Shown: piece by piece, positions 11,206 through 26,800 of the stretch | Numbering within the stretch: position 1 is the stretch's first letter | How the letters are laid out: every line of letters starts with the position of its first letter | From: Castor canadensis | Taxonomy: Eukaryota > Chordata > Mammalia > Rodentia > Castoridae | Assembly: GCF_047511655.1 (NCBI RefSeq) | Contig: NC_133389.1 | Span: forward strand, 38,175,295 to 38,239,294 | Direction: 5' to 3' | Length of the DNA stretch: 64,000 nucleotides | Notes under the pieces: model-generated | Seen by the model: only the letters and a program-made list of their open reading frames with translations | The model's database searches: none | Told to the model about the DNA's origin: nothing | Position numbers and translations under genes: made by a program

Positions 11206-13354
11206 TAAAAAAAAATCAGCTCACTCATTTCCCCAAACGAGGTTCTCTGACAAGCAAAGACAATCACAGGGTAGTGTGGTAGACCCATGTAGAGGCCCAA
11301 GTAACCCAGAAGGAAGGCAAGTAACCCAGATTGGGGAGGAGGATATACCTGGGCTAAGAGTTGGAGAATAAAAAGGTGCTAAATAGACCAAGGTGTGGGT
11401 ATGGAGGAACAAAGGACCCCAGACCTTCTGAAGCCTCAAGGCCTTGTTGAAAACCAGTCTACTTACTGATCAACCATAAGTGACACCATTCCAGTGATCT
11501 TCTCAGCACTCCTGGAACAGTAAGCTTCAATGGAGTGTGGAGGTCCTGGGTGAGCAGTAGATCTAGGGGTTGAACCCAGGTCCTCCTGACAGTAGATTCT
11601 ATGGTTGGTATTACTGCTTTACATTAAAAGAGGCTCCCTATTCACGGCACATGCTTGACTCATGGTTCATAGGCCTTTTTGCTGTGTTTCCAAACCTTAA
11701 GCAAAGACACAGGACAGAAGAGTGGAATCAAGTCTGTTCCAGGAAAGCTTATACATCTCTGCCCTCAGTTTCTTCTTCTGCAAAGTGAGCAGATGTCCTG
11801 GGTTTCAAGGATTTTGTCCAACTCCATTGTTCCGGCAGTTCTTTGCCAAGAACTGTGATAATATTCTATATCTTTGTCACTGACCTCAATGCTTGGCACA
11901 GAGTAAGCATTCAACAGCAGTTTCTGAATGCATGAGCAGAGGTGGGGGTAGAGGAGACATTCCATAGCCCCTTCTGCAGCACCCCATGCCTGACCTCAGA
12001 AAGGCCTCTCTGTCACCTTGCCCCACTCAGAACTGGGATCAGAATAAAGCCAGGTGTTTCTGGTCTTCCCAGTGCTCTGGGAGCTCCTGGGATGATAGGC
12101 ATTTGGGTCAGTGTCCTCTTGGGGCCCTGAAAGTTCCACCTTTCTGACCATTTAAATTCTCCTTGTCATTAAGCCAGAATCCAGACTCATTCTGTTCCAG
12201 GGACTCTACTTCAAACTGAGCACCATTTTCTGACCTCCTAATGTCCTCAGAGTGGGATCTCTTCATTGAGCCCGGGGTTCACAGGTTGTTGTACATTGTT
12301 CAGATTATGTAGCTCAGCCCAGCTGAACACTGTGAGGACAAGAATGAATTGTCTCCTTTTCCAGTCTCCTCTTAGCATTGGGCTGATGGAGAACATAAAG
12401 GCAAGAGCACTGTAGAAGACTAAGGATTTAAGTGGAATGTGCTGAATTGACAGTGGATAATGTTACTAGTGGGTTAAGGGCAGATGAGAAGCAGTATTTA
12501 GTAGACTTAAAGTATTATCCCCACAAGAGAGTTATAAATTGTCAAAGTTAGATATTTTGCAGTGGAGAAATCTGGCCAACACCTCCTTAATTAACCAGGT
12601 GATCAAAACTGACATCAGCTGGGATGTCACAAAGCTGTCAAGGACCTCGTGGTCTGATACACTAAGGTCACTGCCACACTTATTCTTGCCAAAAACACAT
12701 AACGTAAATTGAATCATCAAGAAACATCAGACAAGCCTAAATTGGTGAAAATTCTATGAAATAAATGGCTTGTACTTATCCAAAAGACACATGAAAACTT
12801 GTGGTCCTGGACAGAATTTGTTGGTTTGTTTTGATAAAGTTAATGCAACAATTGGCAGAATTTAAATAGCATCTAGATTAGATTAGCTAATGGTACAGTC
12901 TTGGTTTCTTGATTTTGATTATTTTGGTTATGTAAGAATCATCCTTATTTGTAGGAAATTCATGCTGAACTCTTTGAGAGAAAGAAGATTATTAGGTCAG
13001 CAATTCACCCTCAAGTATTTCAGGGAGTGTTTTTAAATGTGTGAAAAAAGGGTGGGTGATCAAGCAAATGAGTTAAAATGCTAACCCTGAAGAACACGAG
13101 TGAAGAGTGTACAGTAATTCTTTGTATTTGTGTTTCTGTTTCTAAAACTTTTATGCAATCTGACTTCAATAGAAAATAAAGTAAAAACAACAACAACAAA
13201 AACTGTGGCCAGTGGGAACGTTAATGGGTCAGCCTGGGGAGAACTGTCAGCCATTCCAGGGACCAATCTCCAGGCCACATGCTGGGTGACCTGAAAGGAG
13301 AAGTCCCCAAACACAGCCATGAGAAACTTGTGTCTTGCACATTGTGTTAAGGCA

Positions 13355-13990
13355 AACTGTGGTGGTTTCTGCCTCCAGCTGATTAAGGGGACAGGAGTCC
13401 TGGCTCAGAAACAACTTGGGATGCCCATTCCACCCCTTTGCCCTGGAGCAGCCTGACTAATCAAACAGGAAACTATACCAGTTATCCTGTTCAGTAGAGA
13501 GCAGGCACAGGTATAAAAGAACTGTAGGTGGGGAGTGGAGCTTGGGGTAGAGAAGGGCAATGAGTACCACAGGCACTCCAATGCAGGCAAGAGGCCATGT
13601 GATCCACAGCTTGGATATCCTAGTCCTGGGATAGATCTCGGCTCTGCCTGCTGCTGACACCCATCTAGTCTGGGGTCTGGGAAGCCAGAGGTGTCCTGAG
13701 AAGCCAGGATCCTGCATTGGGGGGGGGGGGGGATGAGATTCAGGACAGGTGGGAGCACTCTGATGCTGAAACAAGTATGGCAATGAGTTGTACTTCTGGA
13801 GGCTAAGAGGGGTCTGGGAGTGCTGCCTGAGGTGGGGCATGCAGCGGTTGGGGGAGCAGTAATGGTTGGGAGCCGGCAGGCTCAGCTTTTGCTGGCTGTC
13901 ATGGAGTCTCCAGCTCTTCAAGCTTTGGAGGGGTCTCTTGCTCTTCCCCTTGAAAATTGTATAAACTCCTGATTATGCACAGAGCCCTGT
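13355..13990 (+). repeat. Possible old LTR-like segment (weak)
   Basis: The segment starts TGTGGTGGTTTCTGCCTCC, carries a TATA-like GGTATAAAAG at about 13510, and later has a TGTATAAACTCC near 13955. The architecture is reminiscent of an ERVL/MaLR-style LTR, but no partner LTR or target duplication was found and the family is not recognised. A run of 14 G lies at 13719-13732. Confidence 0.25.
13719..13732 (+). repeat. Poly-G run of 14
   Basis: Uninterrupted run of 14 guanines. It is prone to length error in sequencing and polymerase slippage. Confidence 0.85.
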
Positions 13991-14059
13991 GGAGTCACTT
14001 ACCAAGCAGGTATGTAGACAAACTTTCATCAAATCCCCACCATTAGACTACGAGCCAGG

Positions 14060-14190
14060 CAAGTGCAAGGGTAGATGTGCATATGTGTGCTATTTACATT
14101 GTACACACAGAGACACTGGGTTTGGACTAAAGGGACTAGAACAATGTCACACAACTGCAGTGGCAGAGTGAGGACTTGAACTCAGACCTC
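14060..14190 (+). mobile_element. MIR-like ancient SINE
   Basis: A 3' MIR-type block is present: AATGTCACACAACTGCAGTG followed by GCAGAGTGAGGACTTGAACT, matching the usual 'cacacagct..gtggcagagccaggatttgaa' arrangement. Confidence 0.65.
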
Positions 14191-16600
14191 TAATGGAACA
14201 CTAAGGAAACTGTAGACTGTTGCTAAGGATTAGAACCCCACTGGGCCTTGCTGCTCCTGGAGATTTAAACACCAGCTCTCAAGGCTTAGCATTCAAGGCT
14301 GTCTGTGAGCTTCCTCATCCTAGGGTTCCTTGTCTCCATACCTTTAAACGCACCACTCTTCTGCTAGGGAAAGGGCTGCTGTTCAGACCTCTTACTGCAC
14401 TGACCTCAGGGCACTAGAATTGCTATTCAACTTGACATTCTGCCTCACTGCATAGTATGCAGCTGGAAGTGGGAACCTTGTCATTGTGCTTTCCTTAGCA
14501 CATAGTGAATATTCAGAAAATGCTTGAGACCAATGATTCCTGAATTTTTTTAGATCACAGATTGCTTGAGAATCTGATGATGACAGTCATGAATCTTCCA
14601 GTCCAGGTGAACTCCCAGGTAAGGAGAGAGAAAAGCGGATGGATCTTTATGAGGACAGCTCTCTACCCAGACTAATGCTTTTGACATGGACTTGTCACCA
14701 TGGGATAACAGAGTTTTCCTTTCTACCAGAGACCCACTCCAACACTGCTCCTGGACAGGATGAGAAAGAGCCCACTGACATCCCTGGCTCATTTCTCTCT
14801 TCCTGAGCTCAGGCAGGAGGCTGAGGGTCTACAGTGCCAGCCAGATCTTTTCCTGGTAGGGTTGCTCCTCCCATTCCAGGAAGAAGCAGAGAGGAGCCGA
14901 GAGTTCTGCTTGACATCACTGCTCCCAAGAACCTTCTCACACTCATCACAGCTCAATTTTTTCCCTCCAACACTGTAAATCTCCTTCTATTATTTTCCAA
15001 CTTGATGTAGTAAGCTGTGTCATTTTGAGAAGAAATACATAATGGTATGTTAGAGGAATCATGGATCTCCTCATTCATTCTTAGAAAAAATTTATTACAA
15101 TGTAAGAAAGTCTGAATAGCAGGAATTTATTATAATGATTTAGCACTTTGAGCACTTGAGTTAAAAATGCCCCTCCATAAATAACTGTCCCTGGAAAACA
15201 TAGCAAATTTACACAGTTTTCCATTTCCAATGTTATATAAATCCAACAAGTTTAAATCACTTGCAGCTGGGAGGAGATTGTACGAGTCGGGGGCTGAAAG
15301 CTCATCCCATCTCACCTGTCAGCAGTGCAAGAGGGCCTTTCTCTTCAGGCTCTGTCATCTTTGCACTGGATTGGCTGCCTCTGACCTTAAAGTACATAGA
15401 GGAGAGGGACAAGGTGGAGTGGCACCTGGGAGAACCAAGAAGGTTGGGGTTGGAGTAGGGACACAGCTTCCTATCTGCAGAATAGATGCAGGGCAGTGGA
15501 CCCAGGGTATCCTGGCAGTGGTCAGACCATGAGCTATTGTCTGTATGGTGGTGCCAATGAGGTGTCAGCCAACGCTATCCAGCTGTGAACTGCAGGAGAA
15601 AGGAGGAAGAGACCAGCTTTGAGGCCCTCACCAGCTCTTAAATGGGGACTGGTCTTTTGGTCAATTGCCTCTTGTACTTTCTCCCAAATGCCAACACTGC
15701 TCCTTACTCTGAAGCCTTATTCTAGTTCCTCCACGTTCTAAGGAGCACCCTCTTAGTGCACCCTCTGACTTCCCTGGGCACTCTGCCAGCCCCACTTTCA
15801 TGGGCACTTTTGACCTCCTTGCTCTGGCTTTCCTCTGGGCTAATTCCCAGGGCTAGGTGAGCAGACCAGGAACCAAACCTGTAAGGAAGAATTATCACTT
15901 TCATCTTTATGTGCCCTGTATTTATACAGCCCACAGGTGTTAAGGTTGGGTTCTCTGAGGTACCTATATGCTAGTTTGGACACTTAACATTATATTAGGG
16001 AGGGCAAACAGTACATAAAACAATACAGAATAGAGTAAGATCGGCTATAACAGAAGTCTACAGAGTATCATTGGAGCCAAGAGTATATAATGCCTGGGGA
16101 CAGGAACAGTTCATGGAAGTGGTAACAACTGTGCCCATCTTGAAAGATTCACCCAGAAGAAAGGGACCTGGAAAATCCACACAGGCAGGAAAAAGTAGTA
16201 TGTCATTGGAGAATGGGCAATATTAGTGAGCGGCAGAGGAGAGAAGATGAGGCAGAAGAGGAATGTGGGGGCCAAATGCCCAGAGTCTTAGTATGCCTCT
16301 CTAAGGTATGTGCTCTTTGCCCTATAAGCATTGGAGAGTCTTTTGGATATTTAAGCAGGGAAGCTACAGATGCTAAATTTCTAAGAAATAAAATGCTCGT
16401 GATTGTGGGAATGGGACTGGAAAGGGAGCAATGGAACACCCCCGACTCCTCTCAGTATGGCCCTCACTTTCTCCTTTATTGAGAAAACAGCAAGCACCCA
16501 GGAGTGATACAAAGGGTACTGGACTTAAGAGCCATAGATCTGTTTTTATTTTCAACCTTCACCTGACCCCTCCTTTTCCTGCACCTACCTATCCATCTGT
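14191..16600. other. No gene recognised
   Basis: About 2.4 kb with only short, overlapping frames, no domain similarity and no clear young repeats. Possible old repeat remains are not resolvable by eye. Confidence 0.45.
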
Positions 16601-16604
16601 CTGA

Positions 16605-16760
16605 TAATGATTGAATGCTTGCAATGTGCCAGGAACCATGCTGAGTTCTGAGGAATTAGTGATGAACAAGACTGACATCTTGTTCTGGCTTGGTGCTTAC
16701 AGACAAATCAGGAGAGTAAACAGGCATTAACAGCACAGTAGGTGTAGGGAAAAAGGATAT
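16605..16760 (+). mobile_element. MIR/L2-like ancient repeat
   Basis: The segment TTGCAATGTGCCAGGAACCA followed by GATGAACAAGACTGACATCT fits the widespread mammalian block with 'gtgccaggcactg...gaacaaaacagac'. Assignment between MIR and L2 3' end is uncertain. Confidence 0.5.
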
Positions 16761-17034
16761 ACAGAGACTGGGAAAGCACATGATGAGTTCACTGAAAAGA
16801 TATCACAGAGCTTTCAGAAACTCACTCAAGCTCAGATGGACTGGAGCAGAGTGCAAAGGAAGACAGTGGGAAAAGAAGGAACTGGAGGTCTAAAGACTGT
16901 AGTGGGCCAAATCATGAAGAGCCTTGAGTACAAATCTCAGAAGGCCAGACTTAAGGACAATGGCAAACTTTCTGCCAGGATATGATATTGCTAGATGACC
17001 CTGCTAGCTTCAGGGAAAATAGCAGTGGATGAAG

Positions 17035-17290
17035 TACCCTTGTTGAGTACTGGACACGGTGCTGAGTACTCAGCATGCATAAGACCACTTTTTTTTTTTT
17101 GGTGGTATAGGATTTGAACTCAGGGTCTCATTCTACCACTTGAACCACTCTGCCAGCCCACATGACACCATTTAACCTTCACAATAGCTCCAAGAGGTGG
17201 GCTTTGTTAGGATCCCCACTTAAAGACAAGAGTGAAGTGGCGACACAGTAACTTTCAAGGGTGTATCCAAGCCATCAGTCTGGAAGACCA
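17035..17290 (+). mobile_element. MIR interrupted by a younger SINE
   Basis: The MIR-like left part (ACACGGTGCTGAGTACTCAG) and right part (TTAACCTTCACAATAGCTCC, then AGTGAAGTGGCGACACAGTA) are separated by a reverse-oriented tRNA/ID-type SINE at about 17088-17160. The older repeat was therefore in place first. Confidence 0.65.
17088..17160 (-). mobile_element. tRNA/ID-like SINE, reverse
   Basis: A poly-T head is followed by GGATTTGAACTCAGGGTCTC (reverse B-box region) and CTACCACTTGAACCACTCTG, then CCAGCCC. It has only the tRNA-like module, without the B1 head. Confidence 0.8.
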
Positions 17291-17837
17291 ATATAGAGAA
17301 TGTGCCAGCAGAGACAACGAGAAGTGGGTGGGTTTGGAAAATAGAAAGTAGGCTTGATACTTTTGGAAATTGACTGGAAATAGGAAAGAGATGGGAAGAA
17401 GTAAATAATCATCCTCCCATCCCAGTTTCTAAGTTTGGATTCTACTCATTACTAGCCGATGACCTTGGTAAGTCTTGCTAAACCTCATATTCATTGTTGA
17501 GTACAAAAAAAAATCACCCTCAAATTTTTGACATACATAGATGTTTTCATAGTTTTATTCCATACAGGATTTGAGGTGACTTACAAGACAAACCCATACA
17601 ATGAAAGAGTTTTAAAAGCTATGAAAAGAAGTTTCATATTCTAAGGATCAAGTAAGACAGAAGACAGGGCTCAGTCCATGGTCTGGTGCATAGTGTTTCA
17701 CTGGTTTTTGAGGATTTCCTGGCACCCACTGGCCTCCAGCCCACATGCCCAAGGCTTTGAATTCTTCTCCATCTCATATTGTCTAGGTTTTCATAGTCTG
17801 CTTGTGAAAGTACATGTGTAGATTTATATGCTTTCTT

Positions 17838-17932
17838 TTGTGGTACTGGATACTGGGGGGGAGGGGTGAACTTAGGGCCTCATGCTTGCTAGGCAGGCAC
17901 TTGAGCCACTCAACCCCCCACTCCCTGCCTGT
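17838..17932 (-). mobile_element. tRNA/ID-like SINE, reverse
   Basis: Contains TTTGTGGTACTGGATACTGG, CTTAGGGCCTCATGCTTGCT and GGCAGGCACTTGAGCCACTC, the same tRNA-like module as elsewhere in the window, with an extra G run (GGGGGGGAGGGG) inside. Confidence 0.8.
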
Positions 17933-18504
17933 TTTCATTAAGCACAGATTTATGTGTGATGGGAATACAGATAGGTCAACCAGAGCTGATCCCCTACTAC
18001 AATAACCCAGGTTATTACAACTTGATATAGTTATTTCCAGTTCAAAGTAAAGAAGTGATGTTATGGGTAGCCTGTGCAGCTACATCTAATGACATATAGG
18101 ATTTACCTTTAGTCTGTTTGAAATAATGGAAATTGTTTATGGACACTCGGAAATTTTTTTTTGGTCTGAGCACCCAGACTTAGTCCATAAAAGGATTTCA
18201 ATCAAGTGTAGTCTTGTCCCCCAACTAGAAAAAATGTCCTGTAGATAGCCCAAATTTTCACCTAACTTTCTTATCCCTTCTATTTAGCTTTCTGGTCTCT
18301 CCTTTTTACAGCTAGATTTTGAAGGTGAGAAGTCTTAGACTCATTCCCTCTTAAAGACCTCACAAATTGGCTTTCACCCCAAACCTAGTTTAGAGAGACC
18401 TTGACCAAGTGTTTACCCCTGACTTTCCAACACTCCTGGATAATCAGCAACCAAAGACTAGTGATGCTTCTTTTGTTTTTCTTCTTCAGCTCTTCCTCCT
18501 CTTC

Positions 18505-19045
18505 CTTTTTTTTTTGGGTAAATTTTATGAGCTGTTTGATGGATACTCTACAGTGTATTAATTTAAAGTGTACAGTTCAGTCATGTTTAGTATACTCAGA
18601 GTTGTGTAAGTAACATTGTAATTTTAGAACATTTTCCTCATTCCGGAGAAACTCCATAGCCTTTAGCAGTTACCCATTCTACCCTCTATTCCTCCAGTCC
18701 TAGGTGACCATTAATTGACTGTCTCTATAGATTTGCCTATCTGGACATGCCGTATGAGTGAAATCAATGTAGTCTTCCATTTAATGTTTCCAAGGTTCAT
18801 TCCTGTAGTACCATTGTACTTCCTTTTTATTCCAAATAATATTCTATTATGCGAATATTCTACATTTTTGTTTATCCTTTCATTGGTTGATGATCATTTG
18901 GGTTCTTTCCATATCTTCTCATTTCTTTTATACATCTAGGTATAGGTCATAATTTAACTGCTTAACATTTTCAGGAACTGCCAGACTATTTTTTCAAAGT
19001 GAATGCACATTAATTTACATTCTTATCAGCAGTGTATGAAGGCTA
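18505..19045 (-). mobile_element. Old L1 (L1M-type) 3' fragment, minus strand
   Basis: The plus strand contains TTTAAAGTGTACAGTTCAGT, ATTCCAAATAATATTCTATT, TTTATCCTTTCATTGGTTGA and GGAACTGCCAGACTATTTTT, in the order found when an L1M ORF2 end/3' UTR lies in reverse. No intact frame remains. Confidence 0.75.
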
Positions 19046-19519
19046 ACAAACACTTTTTCCTTGCCTCTAAAATCCTTTCCTTCACTATTGTCATTGCCAC
19101 TCAGTTCCTAGCATGTGAGCCAGATTCTAGGTATATCAGGTTTATATCCCCTAACTCCTCTGGGTGTGTTATTATAAGATCTAGACTTGGGAGGAAACAT
19201 TAGAAAGCTTGATGGTAACAGCAAATCAAATATATACCCTTCTATCCAGATGTAAGAGCATAAAACTAGGTGACTGGTGGGTAGGGTAAGAGTGACAAAC
19301 TTGCAACCTCTCACCTGGCCTGTGGCAATAGCTTCCTAAGAGTTTTACTTGCTTAGGCTGGCATGAAAAAACTTGCACATGGGCAAGTGCATGCATGTAG
19401 AATGTTTTCCCATTCCACATCCTAGCTCTGCATACTATTGGCTAAAACACAACACCCAACCTCTCCAACACCAGTCTCCTCATCTATAATATGGGATAGT
19501 GAAAAAAGTTTTAAAAAAA

Positions 19520-19612
19520 GGGGCTGCTGGAGTGGCTGAAGTAGTAGAGCATCTGCCTAGCAAGCATGAGGCCCTGAATTCAAACCCCAGTACTGTCCAA
19601 AATAAAATGTTT
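19520..19612 (+). mobile_element. tRNA/ID-like SINE, plus strand
   Basis: Contains GGGGCTGCTGGAGTGGCTGA, GTAGTAGAGCATCTGCCTAG and CCTGAATTCAAACCCCAGTA, a tRNA-derived unit with A-box/B-box-like blocks followed by an A-rich tail. Confidence 0.85.
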
Positions 19613-19834
19613 ATAACATGGGATAATGCCCTCTACTTTTTAGGGTTGTTGGGTGGATTAAATGAAATAATGCTTACCTGATACTCAATAGGCACTCAAT
19701 AGATTTTCTTTGTCTTTTCTTATTCCATCTCCTCTAATAGAGACTGAGACTACTGCTAGATAGATGTTTCTCAGAAAGTTATTCCAAAATCTTTTATGAT
19801 TTTTCATTACACAAAAGATAAATTTTCATTGCCT

Positions 19835-20060
19835 GACATTTAGCATTCTCCAGTTTGGGCCCAACATCTTCTCTTTTAGTACTTCACCTGTTAGTTGGGA
19901 CCTCCTCTTCATTTTTTCAAAGTGCATCTTGAGTTGTCTTGCCAAAGAACATTGAACTTCTGTGATTCATATCTGCAAGTCCCTTCTCACCTCCATCCAT
20001 CTTATAGATTCCAAAATTTAGGTCAAATTCTGCCTCTTCCTCCTGCTCTTCCTTCCATAC
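19835..20060 (+). mobile_element. L2-like LINE fragment (weak)
   Basis: The run CCAGTTTGGGCCCAACATCT, TTCTGTGATTCATATCTGCA and AAAATTTAGGTCAAATTCTG resembles the 3' part of mammalian L2 ORF2, where 'cctacaatctgaccc' is followed by 'caggtcaaatgccacctc'. It is highly diverged. Confidence 0.4.
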
Positions 20061-20819
20061 AGACGACATAAACTCAGCCCAGAAATCTGCTGTCCTTTAG
20101 CTATAACATTTACAGCTTCCTACCAGCCCTTGGAAATTTTACTGATGGCTTTTGTTTTATTGTTACTAAAAATTTCAAAGTTTGAAAAGTTTTGTCTTCT
20201 ACCAATTTCTAAGTTCACTCAATAATAATGATAATGATAATGACTTTTTAACCTGCAACCAGTCTTGGAACTTGGCTGTAGATCATGCCTACTAAGTACC
20301 AACAAACTGTTGGAGGCCTCACCTTCATTTTGTCCATTGTCTTTCAGAAGAGGTCTTCACAGGGTTATAATAGCCTCTATATTTGGAGAATACATCCACA
20401 CCTGGAGATGTGAATGCCTCTTGTTCTTCAGGATATTACTTTAAATAGCCTTCCCATGGCCTCCCCTTCTGCAGACGAAAGAAAGTTGAGACAGTGGCAT
20501 TCAATTCTTGAGAGTTACCAACCTACAAAGCCCTGAGGAACAAACATACGGCATTTTGGCTCACCTAATCCAAGTGGTCTGTGACGGCTTACTCTTGAGA
20601 GATGATGGGGGAATCCTCAGTCTTAGGTGAGATATTTTATAAAGCTTATCTTGGAACACCAAATCAAGGCAGGTAATGTGCTGTAGTGAGGACACCAGCC
20701 TGTAGCCAGGCTGAACTTCCTTCATCTATGAAAGTGATAGATTACATGGGCTCTAAAATCCAATCCAGCCACAGAGTTTCTGTGACTCTGGAATGTGGCA
20801 TGGAGAGAATACATGGTTT

Positions 20820-21140
20820 GCATGTATTCCCTCCAACATTCAGGTGTTGCTAATGTGATGGGATTAAAAGGCAGGGCTTTGAGAGATAATTAGGCAATGA
20901 GAGTTCTTTCCTTGGTGGGATTAAGAAGGCTTCACAAAACATTTGGTCAGGTAACTTGCTCTTCAGTCATGTGAGGATTCAGCCTTTTGCACCTCTGGAG
21001 GACACAGTCCACACAGGCAACCAAACTTGCTAGTAACTTGATTCTAGATCTCGCAGCCTAGAGAGCTATGAGAAACAGATATTTGTTCTTTATAAATGAT
21101 ACAGCTTCAGGTTTTGTTGTAGCAGCACAAATGGATGAAG
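20820..21140 (+). mobile_element. MaLR-type LTR (MLT/MST-like)
   Basis: MLT-like blocks occur in order: TGTTGCTAATGTGATGGGAT, ACTTGCTCTTCAGTCATGTG, CCTAGAGAGCTATGAGAAAC, then a tail GTTTTGTTGTAGCAGCACAA with ATGGATGAAGG. It is an old solitary LTR of the ERVL-MaLR class. No internal region is seen. Confidence 0.55.
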
Positions 21141-21311
21141 GCAAAGTGCTTACACAGTTCTGAGTATATGTGGTACAGATGACAGGGATGAAGCTATGAA
21201 GCTGAAGCCTGAGAGGGTAGAAGGCCCCATTTTGAATGGAGCAGTGGAAAACAAAGGGCTGAGTTACTGTTGCTTAAATAGCAACTTCAAAAACAAACAA
21301 ACATGGAACTA

Positions 21312-21404
21312 GGGCTGGGAGTATGGCTCAAGTGGTAGAGTATCTGCCTGGCAAGTGCAAGGCCCTGAGTTCAAACCCTAGTACCACCAAAAAACAAACA
21401 AATA
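21312..21404 (+). mobile_element. tRNA/ID-like SINE, plus strand
   Basis: GGGCTGGGAGTATGGCTCAA, GTGGTAGAGTATCTGCCTGG and CCTGAGTTCAAACCCTAGTA are followed by ACCACCAAAAAACAAAC. A well preserved tRNA-like module. Confidence 0.87.
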
Positions 21405-23240
21405 AAACTGGTTACTAATCTATGCAACTGGTTCTGTAACTGCCAGCTCATTTATCCTGAGGATGCCATTCATCTCCAGGTTTGTTCCTACACTCAAGGG
21501 CAATCTTATGACAACTGAGGCAAATTTTATTTCATTTTCAGCTAGAGAGCAGGTTTAATGATATTTCTGCTCTTTCCACTTTTGCCTTTGAGGGGCAACT
21601 ACAAAGTCTCTTTGATCCAATGGAGGAGCCAGGCTAGCTTGGGGCAAGGAGGCAAGACAGGTTCTTTGGCTGTTTTAATTGAATCCATGAGTATGATCTC
21701 AGAACCAGGTGTTTCAGACACTCATGCTCTCACCTGCATATTCCAGCACTTACGGCCAACCAGGCAGGGCCATGTCTCCTGTCCTTAAGTGGTATGACAT
21801 TTCTTTCTTATTAAGCAGCTATGGAGACAGGCACATAGAAGGGACTTTCAACTTCTGAGGACTTCTGGAGGCTCAACAGGAAAAAAGAAAATTTCCTACT
21901 TGTTTGCTCTGTGTTTGATGTTTGTTTTGTGTGTTTATGTTGTATATACCATGGCTTTATGTTCTAAATGCCCTTTGAAAAAAAAACATGTGGTTGCAGA
22001 AAATTTCATCCCTATGATGGGGCCACCATGTTTCCTTCAGTGGTGGATGGCAAATGCATGGCTTCCACCATCTTGTTACCCCTAGGGAGGATTATAACTA
22101 ATTCATGGCTAAATTGCTTATGAGTACTCTAAATTAATATAATTACGTAAATGTGGGCATCAGTCTGTCAAGCATTGGGCAAAAAGCTTCTTTTGCCTCT
22201 GGAATTCCAGAAAACTGACCAATTACAATGGCTGAATTTCAGTGGGTTTTTTTTGTTGTTGTTTTTTTTTTTCATTTTATGTTGCTTCAGTTTTGGCATG
22301 CCTGAAAATTTTTATGTGTGTGTGCCTGTGTATATATACATACATCTGTAGAATGGTTCTTAAATTACTATTATAAGGCTAATATGTAAAAACCGTTGTC
22401 ACTTTAAACTGGTTATTTTATCTCAATCAGGTTTAAATGCCTGCCTGAGCACAGGCATTCAGGAATTGACTCTTTGGTATAGACTAAAGGGAAAAAAAAA
22501 AGGGTGTGACATTTTAAAATTCAAGCAGCTAAATACCTTAACCTGTGCCAGTATGTTACTGGAAAAATAGTGCTGATAAATACCTCAGTTCTTGTGTCCT
22601 GCAGATGAATTCAAGCATGATGCAAAAATATAGTAAGAGAAGAATAAAGTTTATTAGGAAAGAAATGTAGTATAAGAGGATGAAAGTGGGGAAGATGGAA
22701 AAAAGAGCTATTTCCTAACCTCCATGCAGGAAACGGGAATAGGATTCAGAATGGTGGCTCCAATTCTTATACTACAGAGCTGGGGGAATACATACGGTCA
22801 AAGATAATGGATCTGAGGGGCTAAAATGGCTGCTAAAGCAGGGAGGGGTCATCTTGGCCCACTCTAATTATATGAATAATAGGTGTGCTTTAGAACTTCC
22901 CTTTGTTAGATATGATTATTCTCCACTCATTCAAGAAGCCTAGAAGCTTGCTAACATCTCAAAGAGAGTACCCATATATACATATATAAACCATTTACTT
23001 TAAAGGATGGTTTTCACTAATTTCTGCTTGATTTCTCTATTAGAAAAAAATACCTGGATGTCTCCTGGTCCTGGTCCTGGCTACCCATCAATTAAATTTC
23101 CTGACAAGTAAATTTCTCTTGTCACCTCTTAAATTTAAGATAAAAACAAATGGGAGCCTCAAATAAAGCCCTCCATATATTAGGGTCCCTTAGATAGACT
23201 TCTGTAAAAAGGCCCTTACTGCTGTCCCCTATCAACACCC
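21405..23240. other. No gene recognised
   Basis: Short frames only. AT-rich low-complexity patches lie near 22320-22340 and 22975-22990. A segment at about 22570-22920 with AATAAAGTTTATTAGGAAAG could be an unrecognised LTR remnant but cannot be supported further. Confidence 0.4.
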
Positions 23241-23274
23241 CTTTTTAGCTTTAATCAGTCAAAGAGCAGTTTCT

Positions 23275-23636
23275 CTAACAGCAGTTAGGATTACTTCTTC
23301 AGAGGGGGAAATGAGAGAGAAGGGCGCCTGGACACCTCCATTATGACCTCCCTGTGATCTTAAAGGATAGAAAGAAGGAAAAGCAGGATGGGCCAGAGTA
23401 AGGATAATGTAAGGATTAGGACATGACCAATCAGAACACTGCAGACACATGAACCAGAATGTTGCTTTCTGTACAACTAATTAGCATAGAGGTTGAGCAA
23501 TGCCCTGGAGAAAATGGATAAAAACCTCAGACCTTGTCACTTCTCTGGCACCCTCTCTTGGGCCCCCCCACTTCAGCTCTGGGAGCTCTACTCTTTGCTA
23601 CATTTCTATCTCAATAAATTCTCCTGCTTTACTCAC
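23275..23636 (+). mobile_element. Solitary ERV-type LTR
   Basis: A promoter-like TATA block (ATGGATAAAAACCTCAGAC) at about 23515-23535 is followed by a C-rich R segment (CCCTCTCTTGGGCCCCCCCA) and a polyadenylation block (CTCAATAAATTCTCCTGCTT) at about 23608. This TATA, 90-100 bp spacing, AATAAA order is standard for a class I ERV LTR. The left boundary is uncertain. A similar R region occurs at 38500-38600. Confidence 0.6.
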
Positions 23637-23639
23637 AAA

Positions 23640-26680
<3,041 letters not shown>

Positions 26681-26689
26681 ACATAATTT

Positions 26690-26800
26690 GGAATAATTTT
26701 CTTATTTTATAAATCAGGAAACTGAGGTCCAGAAGGGAATAACTGAACTGGAGTCATGGACCATGTAGTGGCAGAGCCAAGTCATTTTTAACCCAAGGTC
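26690..26800 (+). mobile_element. MIR-like ancient SINE
   Basis: TTTATAAATCAGGAAACTGA followed by GGTCCAGAAGGGAATAACTG and GTAGTGGCAGAGCCAAGTC matches the MIR 3' region. Confidence 0.7.

Larger units (their letters stand above)
11206..14040. other. No gene recognised; mostly unique or very old repeat DNA
   Basis: Short frames on both strands overlap each other without domain similarity. A MIR/L2-like scrap is visible near 11870-11940 (GGCACAGAGTAAGCATTCAA). A 154-codon minus frame at 13457-13921 is discussed as a finding. Confidence 0.45.

Noticed and set aside
19520-21404. tRNA genes (A-box/B-box-like blocks)
   Set aside because: No cloverleaf with proper acceptor stem or anticodon arm; the sequence is the tRNA-derived head of SINEs found throughout the window.
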